Below, one piece after another: positions 27,560 through 36,494 of a stretch of 64,000 nt of DNA. The stretch comes from Mycobacterium triplex (GTDB lineage Bacteria; Actinomycetota; Actinomycetes; Mycobacteriales; Mycobacteriaceae), in assembly GCF_000689255.1 (NCBI RefSeq), contig NZ_HG964447.1:372001-436000 (forward strand), written 5' to 3'. Every line of letters begins with the position of its first letter. Within the stretch, counting starts at the first letter, position 1. The notes beneath the pieces were generated by a model. The model saw only the letters and a program-made list of their open reading frames with translations. It was not told where the DNA came from and searched no databases. A program made the position numbers and the translations under genes.

Positions 27560-28584
27560 TGGGGGGTACACCGTCCTGTGGCCTGGCTGGCTACCTTGAC
27601 ATAGACCGGTTGGCCGCCTTTACCGTTGAGTTTGAGTACGAGGTCGCACAGGTAGAAACTGAAGAAGTCACCATAGAGTCCTTGGCGGCCCAACGCTTTA
27701 TAGGTGTCGGGCAACGTGTTGAGTAGATCGTCGAAGTAGGCGCGGTCGCCATTGACCAGTGAGGCGACCCGGTCGGTCTGGGTTATGACCTGCGTAAAAG
27801 GGACGCGCGCCTGGCCGAGCATGTCGGCGACTTGTGCTGCGGCGGCGTCGCCGTAGGCGATGGCATTGGAGATGTCGGTCTTGCGGGCCGCAAGGGTGGA
27901 CACGATCTGCGCTGTTGCGTCGACAGCCTTGTCGAATTGGGCAGCCTGGCCCGACAGGGATCCCAGGACAACGTTGAGGTTGGTGATGACTTGGCCGATC
28001 AGGCGGTCACGATCAGCGAAAGTGGTTGTCAGCGCGCCCGTTTGGGCGAAAAACGAGCTGATTGCGCTGCCTTCCCCTTGGAATGCGGAGATGAGCTGGC
28101 CGGACAGCGTGTTGAGCTGATCGGGGTTGATAGCGCGGAACAGGGGACGAAAGCCGCCGATCAGCGCATCGAGGTCGAGTGCGGGCGCGGTGCGCGACAG
28201 CGGGATCGTCTGGCCGGGTCGCAGCCGGTGGGTGTCAGATTTGCCTTCCAGCAATGCTACGTAGCGCCCGCCGATCAGATCGTCGTAGCGGATCACGGCT
28301 TGGGTTCCGGCGGTGAGGATGACGCTGTTGTCGAGACTGAATGTCACACGCACGGTGGCATCGGGGTTGATTTTGATGTGGCCGACTTTGCCGACTTCGA
28401 CGCCGGCGATGCGCACAAAGTTCCCTTGTTCGAGCCCCGAGACGTTGCTGAACTCGGCGTCGTAGCTGGCGTTGGAGTTGAATCGAAGTTGACCGAACAC
28501 GACGACGAGCGCCACGATGCCCAACAGGCACAGTGCACTGAAGATCACCAGACGCCAGGCGGCGCCCCCCAGATTTTCTTTCAC
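27556..28584 (-). CDS. mceB: Mce family protein MceB
   Basis: 342 residues, typical MceB length. It has a membrane helix (LVIFSALCLLGIVALVVVFG), an MCE domain (YDAEFSNVSGLEQGNFVRIAGVEVGKV), a helical segment and a short C-terminus. The GTG start (VKENLGG) has GAAAGG upstream; the longer in-frame extension is Arg/His/Pro-rich and lies over the end of mceA, so it is rejected. The gap to mceA is about 40 bp. Confidence 0.9.
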   Translation of the reverse strand: MKENLGGAAWRLVIFSALCLLGIVALVVVFGQLRFNSNASYDAEFSNVSGLEQGNFVRIAGVEVGKVGHIKINPDATVRVTFSLDNSVILTAGTQAVIRYDDLIGGRYVALLEGKSDTHRLRPGQTIPLSRTAPALDLDALIGGFRPLFRAINPDQLNTLSGQLISAFQGEGSAISSFFAQTGALTTTFADRDRLIGQVITNLNVVLGSLSGQAAQFDKAVDATAQIVSTLAARKTDISNAIAYGDAAAAQVADMLGQARVPFTQVITQTDRVASLVNGDRAYFDDLLNTLPDTYKALGRQGLYGDFFSFYLCDLVLKLNGKGGQPVYVKVASQATGRCTPQ

Positions 28585-28624
28585 CGCATTACCTTTCGCT
28601 GCGCAGGAAGGTGTGCTTGTCGTC

Positions 28625-29992
28625 TCATGGCCCCGGTGCCGCCGGTGGGGATGGGGCTGGCGGTGCGGGCACACCGGGGTACAGCGGCGTGCCGTCGGGC
28701 CCGTAGAGCGGCGCACCGTAGGGGGGTGCGCCGGGGTAGGGCATAGGCCCGGGCGCCGGGCCGCCGAAGTAACGGATGCTGGGCGGTTCGGGAGTCCCCC
28801 GGGTGACGGGCAGGTAGTTGGCCCAGCCGGGAAACCCGATACCGGGATTGGGCCGGATATCCATCCCGGTGCCCCATCCGGTATCCGTGATCAGCTGTCG
28901 GACCGGGAAATCTTTGTCGACGTTGGGTAGCGAGCCGCAACTGGGTTTACCGCCTGGGCCGCCTTTGGCGTTGACGATAGGAAGGTTGTCGGGGTAACGG
29001 TAGGGATCTTGACCAAACAGCAGGGCGCTGTCCATCAGCAGGGACCTGCCGTCGTCGCCGCCGGCAGCCCCATAACCGCCGTTGTCGAGGAAGAACTTCG
29101 CGCCCACCAGCAGGCAGGTGTAGGTCGGCTGGTATTTGTTGAGCAGCTCGGTGGTGGGCGCCAGCATATTGACTGTGTTGGTCAGGTGCGTGAGGTTGGG
29201 AGCCAGCAGCGTGGTGCCCGCCTGCGAGAATCCGATGGTGTTGAGCAGCAACGCATCCAGTGCGTCGGCTTGAGTGGTCACGGTGGCACTGGTGGTCGCG
29301 GCGGCATCAAGGGTGGTGATGAGGCGGGGGGCGGCACGGCCATAGGCATCGCTGAACCCTTTCAGGGATTGCCAGTCCCGCCTGAACGTTTCGTAGCGCG
29401 GGTTGAGCTCTGCGAGCACCGCATCGGTGTCGGTGATGGCCTGGCCGATGGTGTGGCCCTGGCCGCGAAACGCTTCGGACAGCGCGCCTAGGACGGCGTT
29501 CAGTTTGGCGGGGTCGATGGTGTGTAGGAGGTTGGTGAGGTTGTCGAAAACAGTGTTGACCTCGGTGGTCACATTCTGCGATGTCAACACTGCGCCGGCG
29601 GCCAATCGACGTGCCTCGGGGTGTTCGGGGTAGACCAGGTCAACGAATTTGGCGCCGAAGGCGCTGGTGACGCGGATTCGGGCACCAATGTTGGCGGGGA
29701 TGTAGCGCAGCTGACCGCTGTCGATGGCCAATTTCAGTGCGACCGGCTCGTTGCCGCCGACGACGGAGGTAACCTCACCGACCTGGACGCCGCGGAGTTT
29801 GACTTTGGCGCCGGTTTCCATGACGAGCCCCGAGCGCGCCGAGGTCAGCGTCACCGGAATCGTGGAGCGGAAGCTCTTATTGAACAATGCGGTGGTCAGC
29901 ACGACGAACAGCACGAGTACCGCCACGAAGATCAGCACCCACACCCGCGGGTGCAGTTTGAGGAACCGCTCAGAATGCTGCACCGAGCTCAC
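28625..29992 (-). CDS. mceA: Mce family protein MceA
   Basis: 455 residues, first of the six Mce proteins. It has a membrane helix (VWVLIFVAVLVLFVVLTTALF), an MCE domain (IPVTLTSARSGLVMETGAKVKLRGVQVGEV), a long coiled region and a Gly/Pro-rich tail. GTG 29992 overlaps the yrbEB stop as GTGA. Further upstream in-frame codons lie in yrbEB and are not used. Confidence 0.9.
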   Translation of the reverse strand: MSSVQHSERFLKLHPRVWVLIFVAVLVLFVVLTTALFNKSFRSTIPVTLTSARSGLVMETGAKVKLRGVQVGEVTSVVGGNEPVALKLAIDSGQLRYIPANIGARIRVTSAFGAKFVDLVYPEHPEARRLAAGAVLTSQNVTTEVNTVFDNLTNLLHTIDPAKLNAVLGALSEAFRGQGHTIGQAITDTDAVLAELNPRYETFRRDWQSLKGFSDAYGRAAPRLITTLDAAATTSATVTTQADALDALLLNTIGFSQAGTTLLAPNLTHLTNTVNMLAPTTELLNKYQPTYTCLLVGAKFFLDNGGYGAAGGDDGRSLLMDSALLFGQDPYRYPDNLPIVNAKGGPGGKPSCGSLPNVDKDFPVRQLITDTGWGTGMDIRPNPGIGFPGWANYLPVTRGTPEPPSIRYFGGPAPGPMPYPGAPPYGAPLYGPDGTPLYPGVPAPPAPSPPAAPGP

Positions 29993-30840
29993 CCCGCCAG
30001 AGTGAAGTTTCCGGTGCGGCCATAGACGGCCAGCGAGATCATCAGCAACACGAGCACCGCGACGACTAATGATGTACGCACGGCACGTCCGACGGCCTCG
30101 CCGACTCCGGCCGGGCCGCCGGTGGCGTTGAAGCCGTAGTAAGTGTGCACGAGCATGACGACTACCGCCATCACGGCGGCCTGCAGCAGCGACCACAGCA
30201 GATCGGTCGGATTCAGAAAGGTACGAAAGTAGTGGTCGTAGACGCCGGTCGACTGGCCGAACAACAGGGCGGTCGACGTGCGCGCGGAGACGAATGCGGC
30301 GAACAAGGCGATGCAATACAGCGGGAGGACGACGACGACGCCGGCGACCACGCGAGTCGAAGCCAGGTAGGCCACCGCGCGGATACCCATGACTTCCATC
30401 GCATCGATCTCCTCGTTGATGCGCATGGCGCCGAGTTGGGCGGTTGCTCCGGCGCCGATGGTGGCCGCCAGGCCGATGACAGAAGTGAGGGGGATGACGA
30501 CGCGGCTGTTGAAGAAGGCCGCTAAGAACCCGGTGAGCGCTTCCACCCCGACGCCGGCCAAGGCGTTGTAGCCTTGCACCGTGATGATTGAGCCCGCCGA
30601 CAGGGTGAGAAACCCGACGATGCCCACGGTGCCGCCGATGACCGCCAAAGCGCCTGTGCCCAAACCCATTTGGGCGACTTGACGCAGCGTCTCAATTCGG
30701 TACTCGCGCAGTGCGAAGGCGCTGTAACTCAGGGTGCGTAGGTAAAATACAATCTGGTAGGCGAATTGGTCGAAGCGCCCCAGCGCCCGCCGGATAAAAT
30801 GTTGGGTTCGCGGAATCTGTTGCCGCGCAACAACACTCAT
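29989..30840 (-). CDS. yrbEB: YrbEB-type ABC permease (MlaE family) of the mce operon
   Basis: 283 residues with the MlaE/YrbE permease pattern: several long hydrophobic helices and the conserved EIDAMEVMGI segment in a cytoplasmic coupling loop. Two YrbE subunits form the membrane channel of the Mce importer and use a shared ATPase (MceG/MkL) encoded elsewhere; no ATPase gene is seen here. ATG overlaps the yrbEA stop by 4 nt. Confidence 0.92.
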   Translation of the reverse strand: MSVVARQQIPRTQHFIRRALGRFDQFAYQIVFYLRTLSYSAFALREYRIETLRQVAQMGLGTGALAVIGGTVGIVGFLTLSAGSIITVQGYNALAGVGVEALTGFLAAFFNSRVVIPLTSVIGLAATIGAGATAQLGAMRINEEIDAMEVMGIRAVAYLASTRVVAGVVVVLPLYCIALFAAFVSARTSTALLFGQSTGVYDHYFRTFLNPTDLLWSLLQAAVMAVVVMLVHTYYGFNATGGPAGVGEAVGRAVRTSLVVAVLVLLMISLAVYGRTGNFTLAG

Positions 30841-31604
30841 CGCGTCGCCTTAACGCCGACGGCGGTGGTGACCAAGTTGATCACGAACAGTGACATGAAC
30901 GCGTAGACAACCGTCTCGTTCACCGCGTTGCCCACTCCGGCCGGGCCCCCGCCCACCGAGATCCCTTTGTAGCAGGCGATCATGCTGGCAGCCAGACCGA
31001 ATAATCCGGCCTTGATGAGTGCGATGAACAACTCGGGCAACCCGGTCAGCACCGTCATGCCCGCGACGAACGCACCCGGAGTGACGTGTTGGATGAACAC
31101 CGAAAAGATGAACCCGCCGACGATTCCGGTCAGGATGACGACACCGGACAACATCATCGACACCACGGTGGCGGCCAGCACTCGCGGGACCACCAGCCGT
31201 TGTAGCGGGTTGATGCCCAGTACCCGCATCGCGTCGAGCTCCTCGCGGATCGTACGGGCACCCAGGTCCGCACACATCGCGGTGGCCCCCGCACCCGCGA
31301 CCACGAGCACCGTGACAATCGGCCCGATTTGGGTGACCGCGCCTAACGCGGTACCCGACCCGGAAAAGTCGGCGGCTCCGAACTCGATGAGCAACACATT
31401 GAGGGTGAAGACCGACAACACCGTGAACGGAATCGACAGCAGCAGCGTCGGAAGGATCGACACACGCGCAACAAACCACGACTGCAGCAGCAGTTCCCGC
31501 CGCGCAAAAGGTCGGCGCGGTACTAGCCACAGCGTGGACAGCGCCATGATGAAGAAATCACCCACGGCGCGCATGGGTTTGGTGACTATGCTGGCCACCG
31601 TCAT
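30837..31604 (-). CDS. yrbEA: YrbEA-type ABC permease (MlaE family) of the mce operon
   Basis: 255 residues, MlaE family, with the EELDAMRVLGINPLQRLVVPRVLA motif region near the middle (a core stretch of the coupling helix) and five to six hydrophobic helices. It is the first recognised gene of the mce operon. Its ATG overlaps the stop of a small upstream ORF of doubtful reality. An operator-like CTGTGTACAG lies about 255 bp upstream, matching sites in the neighbouring catabolic module. Confidence 0.92.
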   Translation of the reverse strand: MTVASIVTKPMRAVGDFFIMALSTLWLVPRRPFARRELLLQSWFVARVSILPTLLLSIPFTVLSVFTLNVLLIEFGAADFSGSGTALGAVTQIGPIVTVLVVAGAGATAMCADLGARTIREELDAMRVLGINPLQRLVVPRVLAATVVSMMLSGVVILTGIVGGFIFSVFIQHVTPGAFVAGMTVLTGLPELFIALIKAGLFGLAASMIACYKGISVGGGPAGVGNAVNETVVYAFMSLFVINLVTTAVGVKATR

Positions 31605-31855
31605 TTGGGCGCGCCCGCGATCGAGTGCTGCACCGATGCGCCGTGTGACACCAGGTCGACAATTCCGGCGCTGTGTGTGAGCGCGTTGACGTCGTCGCGC
31701 GATCCTGCGCGTCGGGATCCCTGCGCGATGGCGGGGTTGCTTCGTCGCCCGGCGAACACGGCGGTGTGTTCTTGCATTGTCGGGTCGTTCAACGCGGTCC
31801 TCTGGCGTCGGTGCGGTTTATTGAACAGATTGGCTGAGTCTAGGGCAGTGGGCAA
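31601..31855 (-). CDS. Possible small ORF coupled to yrbEA
   Basis: 84 codons ending in an ATGA overlap with the yrbEA start. That overlap is the only argument for it. The peptide has no recognised domain, no membrane segment and no clear Shine-Dalgarno. It may simply be the leader of the mce mRNA, or a leader peptide that couples translation. Confidence 0.25.
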   Translation of the reverse strand: MPTALDSANLFNKPHRRQRTALNDPTMQEHTAVFAGRRSNPAIAQGSRRAGSRDDVNALTHSAGIVDLVSHGASVQHSIAGAPK

Positions 31856-32188
31856 TTCTGTGTACAGGTTTTAGGCCGGTACGTTTTGCGCACGACTGTG
31901 ACATGCAGGGATGCCGTAAACGGGTAGTTTCTTGGGGGTGTGCCCGGTGGCTTCGCTTGTGAGAGTACATACAGGTTGGTGCGTGAGCTGGTGCGATGAA
32001 CCGGGGTGTACTGGGTCGTGATGCCGCCGCCCAGCTCCAGGGCGCGCCGCGCCGCGGTGCAGTCGGCCAGTCGGACCCACCGGATGATCGAGCAATCCCG
32101 GCTGAACCCCAGATTCGATGACGCTGATGGCCGACGACGGTCCGCGGCACAGGTTTGTCGCGAGCTGTGGGTGCACTCGATCGTGGTC
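31605..32188. other. Promoter region of the mce operon
   Basis: 584 bp between the epoxide-hydrolase-like gene and yrbEA, both leftward. It holds the operator-like site CTGTGTACAG (31858-31867), a weaker half-site ATACAGGTT (31968-31976), and a doubtful 84-codon ORF. The mce operon must be transcribed from here. Confidence 0.5.
31858..31867. promoter_or_regulatory. CTGNATNCAG-type operator, mce operon
   Basis: CTGTGTACAG, one base away from the perfect palindrome CTGTATACAG at 35282. It lies in the mce promoter region. It is a candidate binding site of the GntR-type regulator encoded at 36495-37259. Confidence 0.5.
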
Positions 32189-33160
32189 TCAGATCGCTGT
32201 TTTACCGCCAGTGGTGGTGTCGTCTGTATGGATGCGTTGCAGGAAGTCGAGCAGGTAACGGTTCACCACGGAGGGTGCTTCTTCTTGGATCCAGTGGTTG
32301 AATCCGGGCAGAATTGCCGAAACCTGCAAGTCTGTGACGTATCCGTCCATCACCGAGGGCGGCATGAATCTGAGCACGGGATCGTCGCCGCCCGCAACGA
32401 ATATCGCGGGGCAGTCGATGGTGGCGCCGTCATATGGCGCGAGTATTTCCCAGTTACGGTCGAAGTTCCGGTACCAGTTGAGCGGCCCGGTGAAGCCGTT
32501 GCGCTGTAAGGCGTCGATGTAGACGTGTTGGTCTTCTGCGCTGCGCCAAGGAAAACGCGGCGGAGGTGCTACGGACTGCCAGCCGTGGCGGTCGGTCACC
32601 CATCGGCCCGCGATGGCGCGTTCAATGTCGGCGGCGAACGCCGAGTCGGCGGCGCCGGGTTGTTGAAGCCACAGCATGTAGAAGTCGTCGCCCATCAGTT
32701 GTCGGAAGAATTCGGTGGGCCGCACTGGTGTACGGGGCACGTAGGGCACCGATAGTGCGGCGACGCCATCGATGCGGTCGGGATGTCGCAATGCGATGGC
32801 CCAGCCGACCAGTGCGCCGAAATCGTGACCGACGAGGGTGACGCGACTGGCGCCAAGACTGTCGATGAGATCGATGATATCGCGGGTCAGGTGGGTGATG
32901 TCGTAGTCGGCGACCTCGGTCGGCACCGACGAGCCGCCGTAGCCGCGCTGATCTGGCGCCACCGCACGATAGCCAGCAGCGGCCAGGGCGACTAGTTGAT
33001 GACGCCAGGAGTACCACAGCTCGGGGAAACCGTGCAGAAAAATTACGGTCGGTCCTTCGCCCATTTCGGCGATGTGCATTGATATTTCACTCAAGCGCAT
33101 GCTGCGATGCCGGACTTGGGCGAGCGCGTTGGCGTCTGCGTTGTTGGGGGGTGTCGCCAT
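32189..33160 (-). CDS. Alpha/beta hydrolase, epoxide-hydrolase type
   Basis: About 323 residues. The nucleophile is an aspartate (Asp113 in VGHDFGA), the oxyanion motif is HGFPELWYSW, the distal acid lies in VAGGDDPV, and the histidine is in GFNHWIQEEAP. An Asp nucleophile points to epoxide hydrolase or dehalogenase chemistry rather than to the serine C-C hydrolases of classical meta-cleavage pathways. ATG 33160 was preferred (GAGG upstream); an in-frame start at 33241 would add 27 residues. It lies 125 bp downstream of an MhpA-like monooxygenase gene and is probably co-transcribed with it. Confidence 0.85.
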   Translation of the reverse strand: MATPPNNADANALAQVRHRSMRLSEISMHIAEMGEGPTVIFLHGFPELWYSWRHQLVALAAAGYRAVAPDQRGYGGSSVPTEVADYDITHLTRDIIDLIDSLGASRVTLVGHDFGALVGWAIALRHPDRIDGVAALSVPYVPRTPVRPTEFFRQLMGDDFYMLWLQQPGAADSAFAADIERAIAGRWVTDRHGWQSVAPPPRFPWRSAEDQHVYIDALQRNGFTGPLNWYRNFDRNWEILAPYDGATIDCPAIFVAGGDDPVLRFMPPSVMDGYVTDLQVSAILPGFNHWIQEEAPSVVNRYLLDFLQRIHTDDTTTGGKTAI

Positions 33161-33285
33161 GTGTTCGGTGCCTCGTATCGGATCGGGTGGGGCCGTGATA
33201 GACGATGACCGGTCGATGGGGTGAGTGTTGCTGGCGTGCATCCAAGCGAGTCGCCGGCTGGGCCCGCCGTAGGGCAGTCGACCAG

Positions 33286-34939
33286 CTACCGACGCCGCGG
33301 GGCTCTCAGTGCCGGTTCCAGCGCGGGGCTTGGCAGATCGAGTGCGGTGGCGGCGGTGGCGTACACGTAACGGTCGGGTCGCACGATGACGAACCGCGCA
33401 TTACTGCGCGTCATCCATTGCCACAACTGACCTGAAGGATCACCGATCTCGCCGTCGGTGACGACCGATGTCCCTGGACGCACAGTCAGATATCGGGGCT
33501 CGAACCGTTGCCACGCCTTAACGAAGCCTTGGGGAAGCTCATCGGCGGTGGCGTTGAGACCCAAGATGGCCCAACCTATTCCAAGCGCTTCATCGATCGG
33601 CACCAGATGGACTTCAGGCTCGGCGACAGTGACCGCTTTGATCAGATGACCGACCGTGTTGGTCTTCTTCCGTTTGGCGGGTAGTGCGAGAAATCCTTGC
33701 GTGAGGGGAGCCGGGCGCAAGATGGCAACGCTGAGCGCTTTCTCCACGCCCGGGAGTCGTTGCACCAGCCGCAGCACGCCGTCACGCATACGGGCAGCAA
33801 TGCGATTGGGCGGCATGACGATTCGGCCAATCCGTACCGCCGAGGCCGACATCGCGTCATGGTGTGGCTCTCGTTCGGCCTGATATGTATCGAGTAGCGT
33901 GGCGTCGGCGCGCCCTCGCAGGACAGCCTCGATCTTCCACATCAGATTGGCCGCATCGCGGAACGCTCCCGAACATCCTTGCCCGGCGAACGGTGGCATG
34001 ACATGGGCGGCGTCGCCGACCATCATGACCCGACCCACGCGCCACTGCTGGCACTTGCGCACGTGGAAGGTGTAGTTCCACATTCGGGCGATTTCCACGT
34101 CATCGGGCGTGATGCCGTCTTGAGCAAGAATCTGCCAGACGCGTTCGGATGTGAGTAGCTGCTCGGCGTCTTCGTCTTTGTTGATACGCCATTCCCAGCG
34201 GTAGTAGCCGCCGGGACATGGGCATCTGACGCCGGGACGCTCAGGCAAACAGACGAACTGGAAGTGTGGTGATCGGTTGAGCGGCCGTTTCACCTTGGCC
34301 TGCACATCCATCCATTGCTCTGAATACGAGTCGCCGGCAAAGGTGACGCCGAGTTCTTTGCGCACCACGCTGCTGCCCCCGTCGCACGCAAGCAGGTAGC
34401 GAGCGTGCAGCGTCGTGTGCTCATCGGTGCCGACATTGGCCACGCGGAGGCTGACCATATCGTCGGATTGGACCATGTCCTGGTACTCCCAGCCGCACTT
34501 GACGGTGACGCTGGGCCAGCGCTGCACACCCTCGCGCAGCACCGCCTCCAGCCAGGGCTGGTGAAAGAAATTGGCTTGCGTCTCAGCGCAATGCTCCGTG
34601 GGGATGGGAAGTACAGACAGAAACGGGTTCCCATCGAGGCCGGTGAATTGAATCGTTGTGCCACAGTGCATGGTGGCCGTCGCCGCCTCGTAGAGGCCGA
34701 GGTTACGAATGATGCGCAAGGACTCGGCGTCGATCGAGATGGCACGCTGACGTGGGAAGACATCGGCATCGCGTTCCACAACCACGGTGCGCAATCCGAG
34801 TTGGCCGGCAAGATTGGCGGCGGTCACTCCGGCCGGGCCGTATCCGACAATCGCGACGTCATACACCTGCTCGTCGGCGTCGGACCCTGTCACGCTCGTC
34901 TCTGATGAATCCGACTGCGATCCGTCAAGCACCGTCACA
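33286..34939 (-). CDS. FAD-dependent 3-hydroxyphenylpropionate-type hydroxylase (MhpA-like)
   Basis: About 550 residues. FAD motif VGYGPAGVTAANLAG, the DG motif LACDGGSS and the second FAD motif MVGDAAHVMPPFAGQG are present, with a thioredoxin-like C-terminal part. It resembles MhpA, which hydroxylates 3-hydroxyphenylpropanoates to catechols. The extradiol dioxygenase gene that would open such a catechol starts divergently 625 bp away. The start is uncertain: GTG 34939 (used), GTG 34933 or a codon as far up as 35019. Promoters probably overlap the CTGTATACAG palindrome at 35279-35294. Confidence 0.87.
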
Positions 34940-35278
34940 GCACCAAACCATTCCCTGCGACTGCGCTCATGGTCGCTGTCGGCCGCAATCGCAGCAGCGC
35001 CGCCAGAAGCGGTGCACACAACAGACTCATCATCGAGCCCCCTTCTTGACCGGAGTTAGCTGGACTGGCGTCGATATCGGCGCACAGCGGTGTGCGCGCC
35101 GACCGGCGGCCGCATTGTGCTCGCTGGCTGGTCAGCCCTGCCGAATCGTTGTGCGCAGAAACGCCGGTGCCCCGCAGCACCGCACGTCGTGCGGTGAGCC
35201 CGAGCGTCCAACACGCAGTGTGACGCAACTCGGCGACGGGCAGGGGCGTGACGTTTGACACGCACCCGACTATAGACC

Positions 35279-35294
35279 AACCTGTATACAGGTT
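35279..35294. promoter_or_regulatory. Perfect 16-bp palindrome, CTGTATACAG operator
   Basis: AACCTGTATACAGGTT is perfectly self-complementary. It is the best copy of the motif shared by promoters at 31.8-43.1 kb and lies beside a minus-strand TATAGT hexamer. NTGTATACAN palindromes are the usual type of site for FadR-subfamily GntR repressors, one of which is encoded 1.2 kb away. Confidence 0.6.
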
Positions 35295-35381
35295 TGGAAG
35301 GGGATTGGATCCAGACGACCGCCGACCGGCGGGGTAGTGGTCGACATGCACGCCACCTCTCAACACCCCCGCCACCCGTAG

Positions 35382-35391
35382 CTGGATACAG
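35382..35391. promoter_or_regulatory. CTGNATNCAG-type operator
   Basis: CTGGATACAG, one mismatch from the perfect palindrome, 90-100 bp to its right in the same divergent promoter region. Confidence 0.45.
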
Positions 35392-35478
35392 AAAACTAGG
35401 GAATGGAGAGCAACCGCGCTAGTGAGCTGCATGACTATCCAGAAAAGCGTGTCCGGATGACGGTGATACTGTGCGCTT

Positions 35479-35488
35479 CTGTACGCAG
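35479..35488. promoter_or_regulatory. Weak CTGNATNCAG-type operator before the dioxygenase gene
   Basis: CTGTACGCAG keeps both CTG and CAG arms but differs in the centre. It lies 75 bp before the extradiol dioxygenase start, so it may be a low-affinity third site. Confidence 0.3.
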
Positions 35489-35563
35489 TTTGGGTTTGCG
35501 GGTCGCCTGTGTTCGAGCCAAGTCGGTCTGAGATTCGTTGTGAGGTAGAGGAGCAGGAAATCC

Positions 35564-36457
35564 ATGGAACTGGGATATATGGGACTCGAGGTGTCCGACC
35601 CGACCGCGTTTGGTGACTACCTCTCGGGTGTGCTCGGCTTGATACCGGGTCGTCCCGCCGGCACGCGGGCATCCACCTGGCGAATGGATGGCAAGGTCCA
35701 TCGGCTCTTGGTTGCGCCGGGCGCGGCCGATGATGTGAGTTATGCGGGGTTCTTGGTGGCCGACCGCGCAGAGTTCGACGCGACCGTCGCCAGCCTGCGC
35801 GATGCCGGTTTCGACCCAATCTCTGGTGCGGGCGAGGAGATAGCCGCACGCGGTGTTGAGGAGATGGTCTACGTAACCGCGCCGTGGGGTGTGCGCGTTG
35901 AGATCGCGCGGGGCCTGCAGGACGCCGATGAGCCCTTTGACTCGCCGCTGCAGCCCGGCGGTTTCCTCACCGGCGACCTCGGTATGGGTCACGCAGTTTT
36001 CTGGGTCTCCGGTGGGCGCGCTGAGTTCGATGCTGCCGACGCGTTCGCGGTCAAGGCGCTGGGTCTGAAGCTGTCGGATTGGCTGGAGATCGAGATGGGC
36101 GGTTTGGCGGTTACCGCGAACTTCTACCATTGCAACGGCAGGCACCATTCGCTGGCGTTCGTGTTCGTGCCGGTGCCGGAATTGCCCAAGAAGCTTGATC
36201 ACATCATGATCGAGACCGTTTCAATGGACAACGTCGGCAGCGCCTATGACCGCGCGCTGGAGGCCCGTTGCCCCATCGCGCGCGACCTCGGCAAACATCC
36301 CAACGACCGGATGTTCAGCTTTTATAGTGCTGGCCCAGGCGGCGTGCAGTTTGAGTTGGGCGCGGGCGCGGTGACCGTTACCGACGACTGGGAGGTCGTC
36401 AAATACGACCGGATCAGTGCCTGGGGCCATCACGCGGGGGCCGCGGCCCCCGCGTGA
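35564..36457 (+). CDS. Extradiol ring-cleavage dioxygenase (VOC superfamily, BphC/HsaC type)
   Basis: 297 residues in two VOC domains, the usual size. The iron ligands are visible in domain 2: His143 (GMGHAVF), His213 (LDHIMIE) and Glu264 (VQFELGAG). The supporting catalytic His194/195 (NGRHHS) and Tyr254 (FSFYSAGP) are also there. It would cleave a catechol meta to its hydroxyls. The likely substrate is the product of the divergently encoded hydroxylase; whether it is a phenylpropanoid, biphenyl-like or steroid ring catechol is not settled. Its last codons form half of a 46-bp palindrome that probably terminates transcription. Confidence 0.9.
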   Translation: MELGYMGLEVSDPTAFGDYLSGVLGLIPGRPAGTRASTWRMDGKVHRLLVAPGAADDVSYAGFLVADRAEFDATVASLRDAGFDPISGAGEEIAARGVEEMVYVTAPWGVRVEIARGLQDADEPFDSPLQPGGFLTGDLGMGHAVFWVSGGRAEFDAADAFAVKALGLKLSDWLEIEMGGLAVTANFYHCNGRHHSLAFVFVPVPELPKKLDHIMIETVSMDNVGSAYDRALEARCPIARDLGKHPNDRMFSFYSAGPGGVQFELGAGAVTVTDDWEVVKYDRISAWGHHAGAAAPA

Positions 36458-36466
36458 TGGCCCCAG
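36421..36466. terminator. 46-bp perfect palindrome, probable bidirectional terminator
   Basis: Every base from 36421 to 36466 pairs with its partner about the centre at 36443/36444, giving a 23-bp GC-rich stem with almost no loop. The dioxygenase stop codon (36455-36457) lies inside it. It is followed by CTCTTTTC on the plus strand. The leftward gntR gene ends 29 bp beyond, so it could stop transcription from both sides. Confidence 0.75.
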
Positions 36467-36494
36467 CTCTTTTCGGCCGCCTGGGTTGTCGTTG

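Larger units (their letters stand above)
34940..35563. other. Divergent promoter region, monooxygenase/dioxygenase
   Basis: 624 bp between divergent genes, with no supported ORF. It contains three CTGNATNCAG-type sites (35279-35294, 35382-35391, 35479-35488), a TTGACA at 35255-35260 and, on the minus strand, TATAGT next to the first site. The dioxygenase start has AGGAG about 12 nt upstream. Confidence 0.55.

Noticed and set aside
30837..31604. Search for an MceG-type ATPase next to yrbE
   Set aside because: No ABC ATPase gene is present near the operon; mycobacterial Mce systems usually share one encoded elsewhere.
35435..36202. 255-codon minus-strand ORF over the dioxygenase gene
   Set aside because: Opposite to a dioxygenase with all iron ligands in place; shadow frame.
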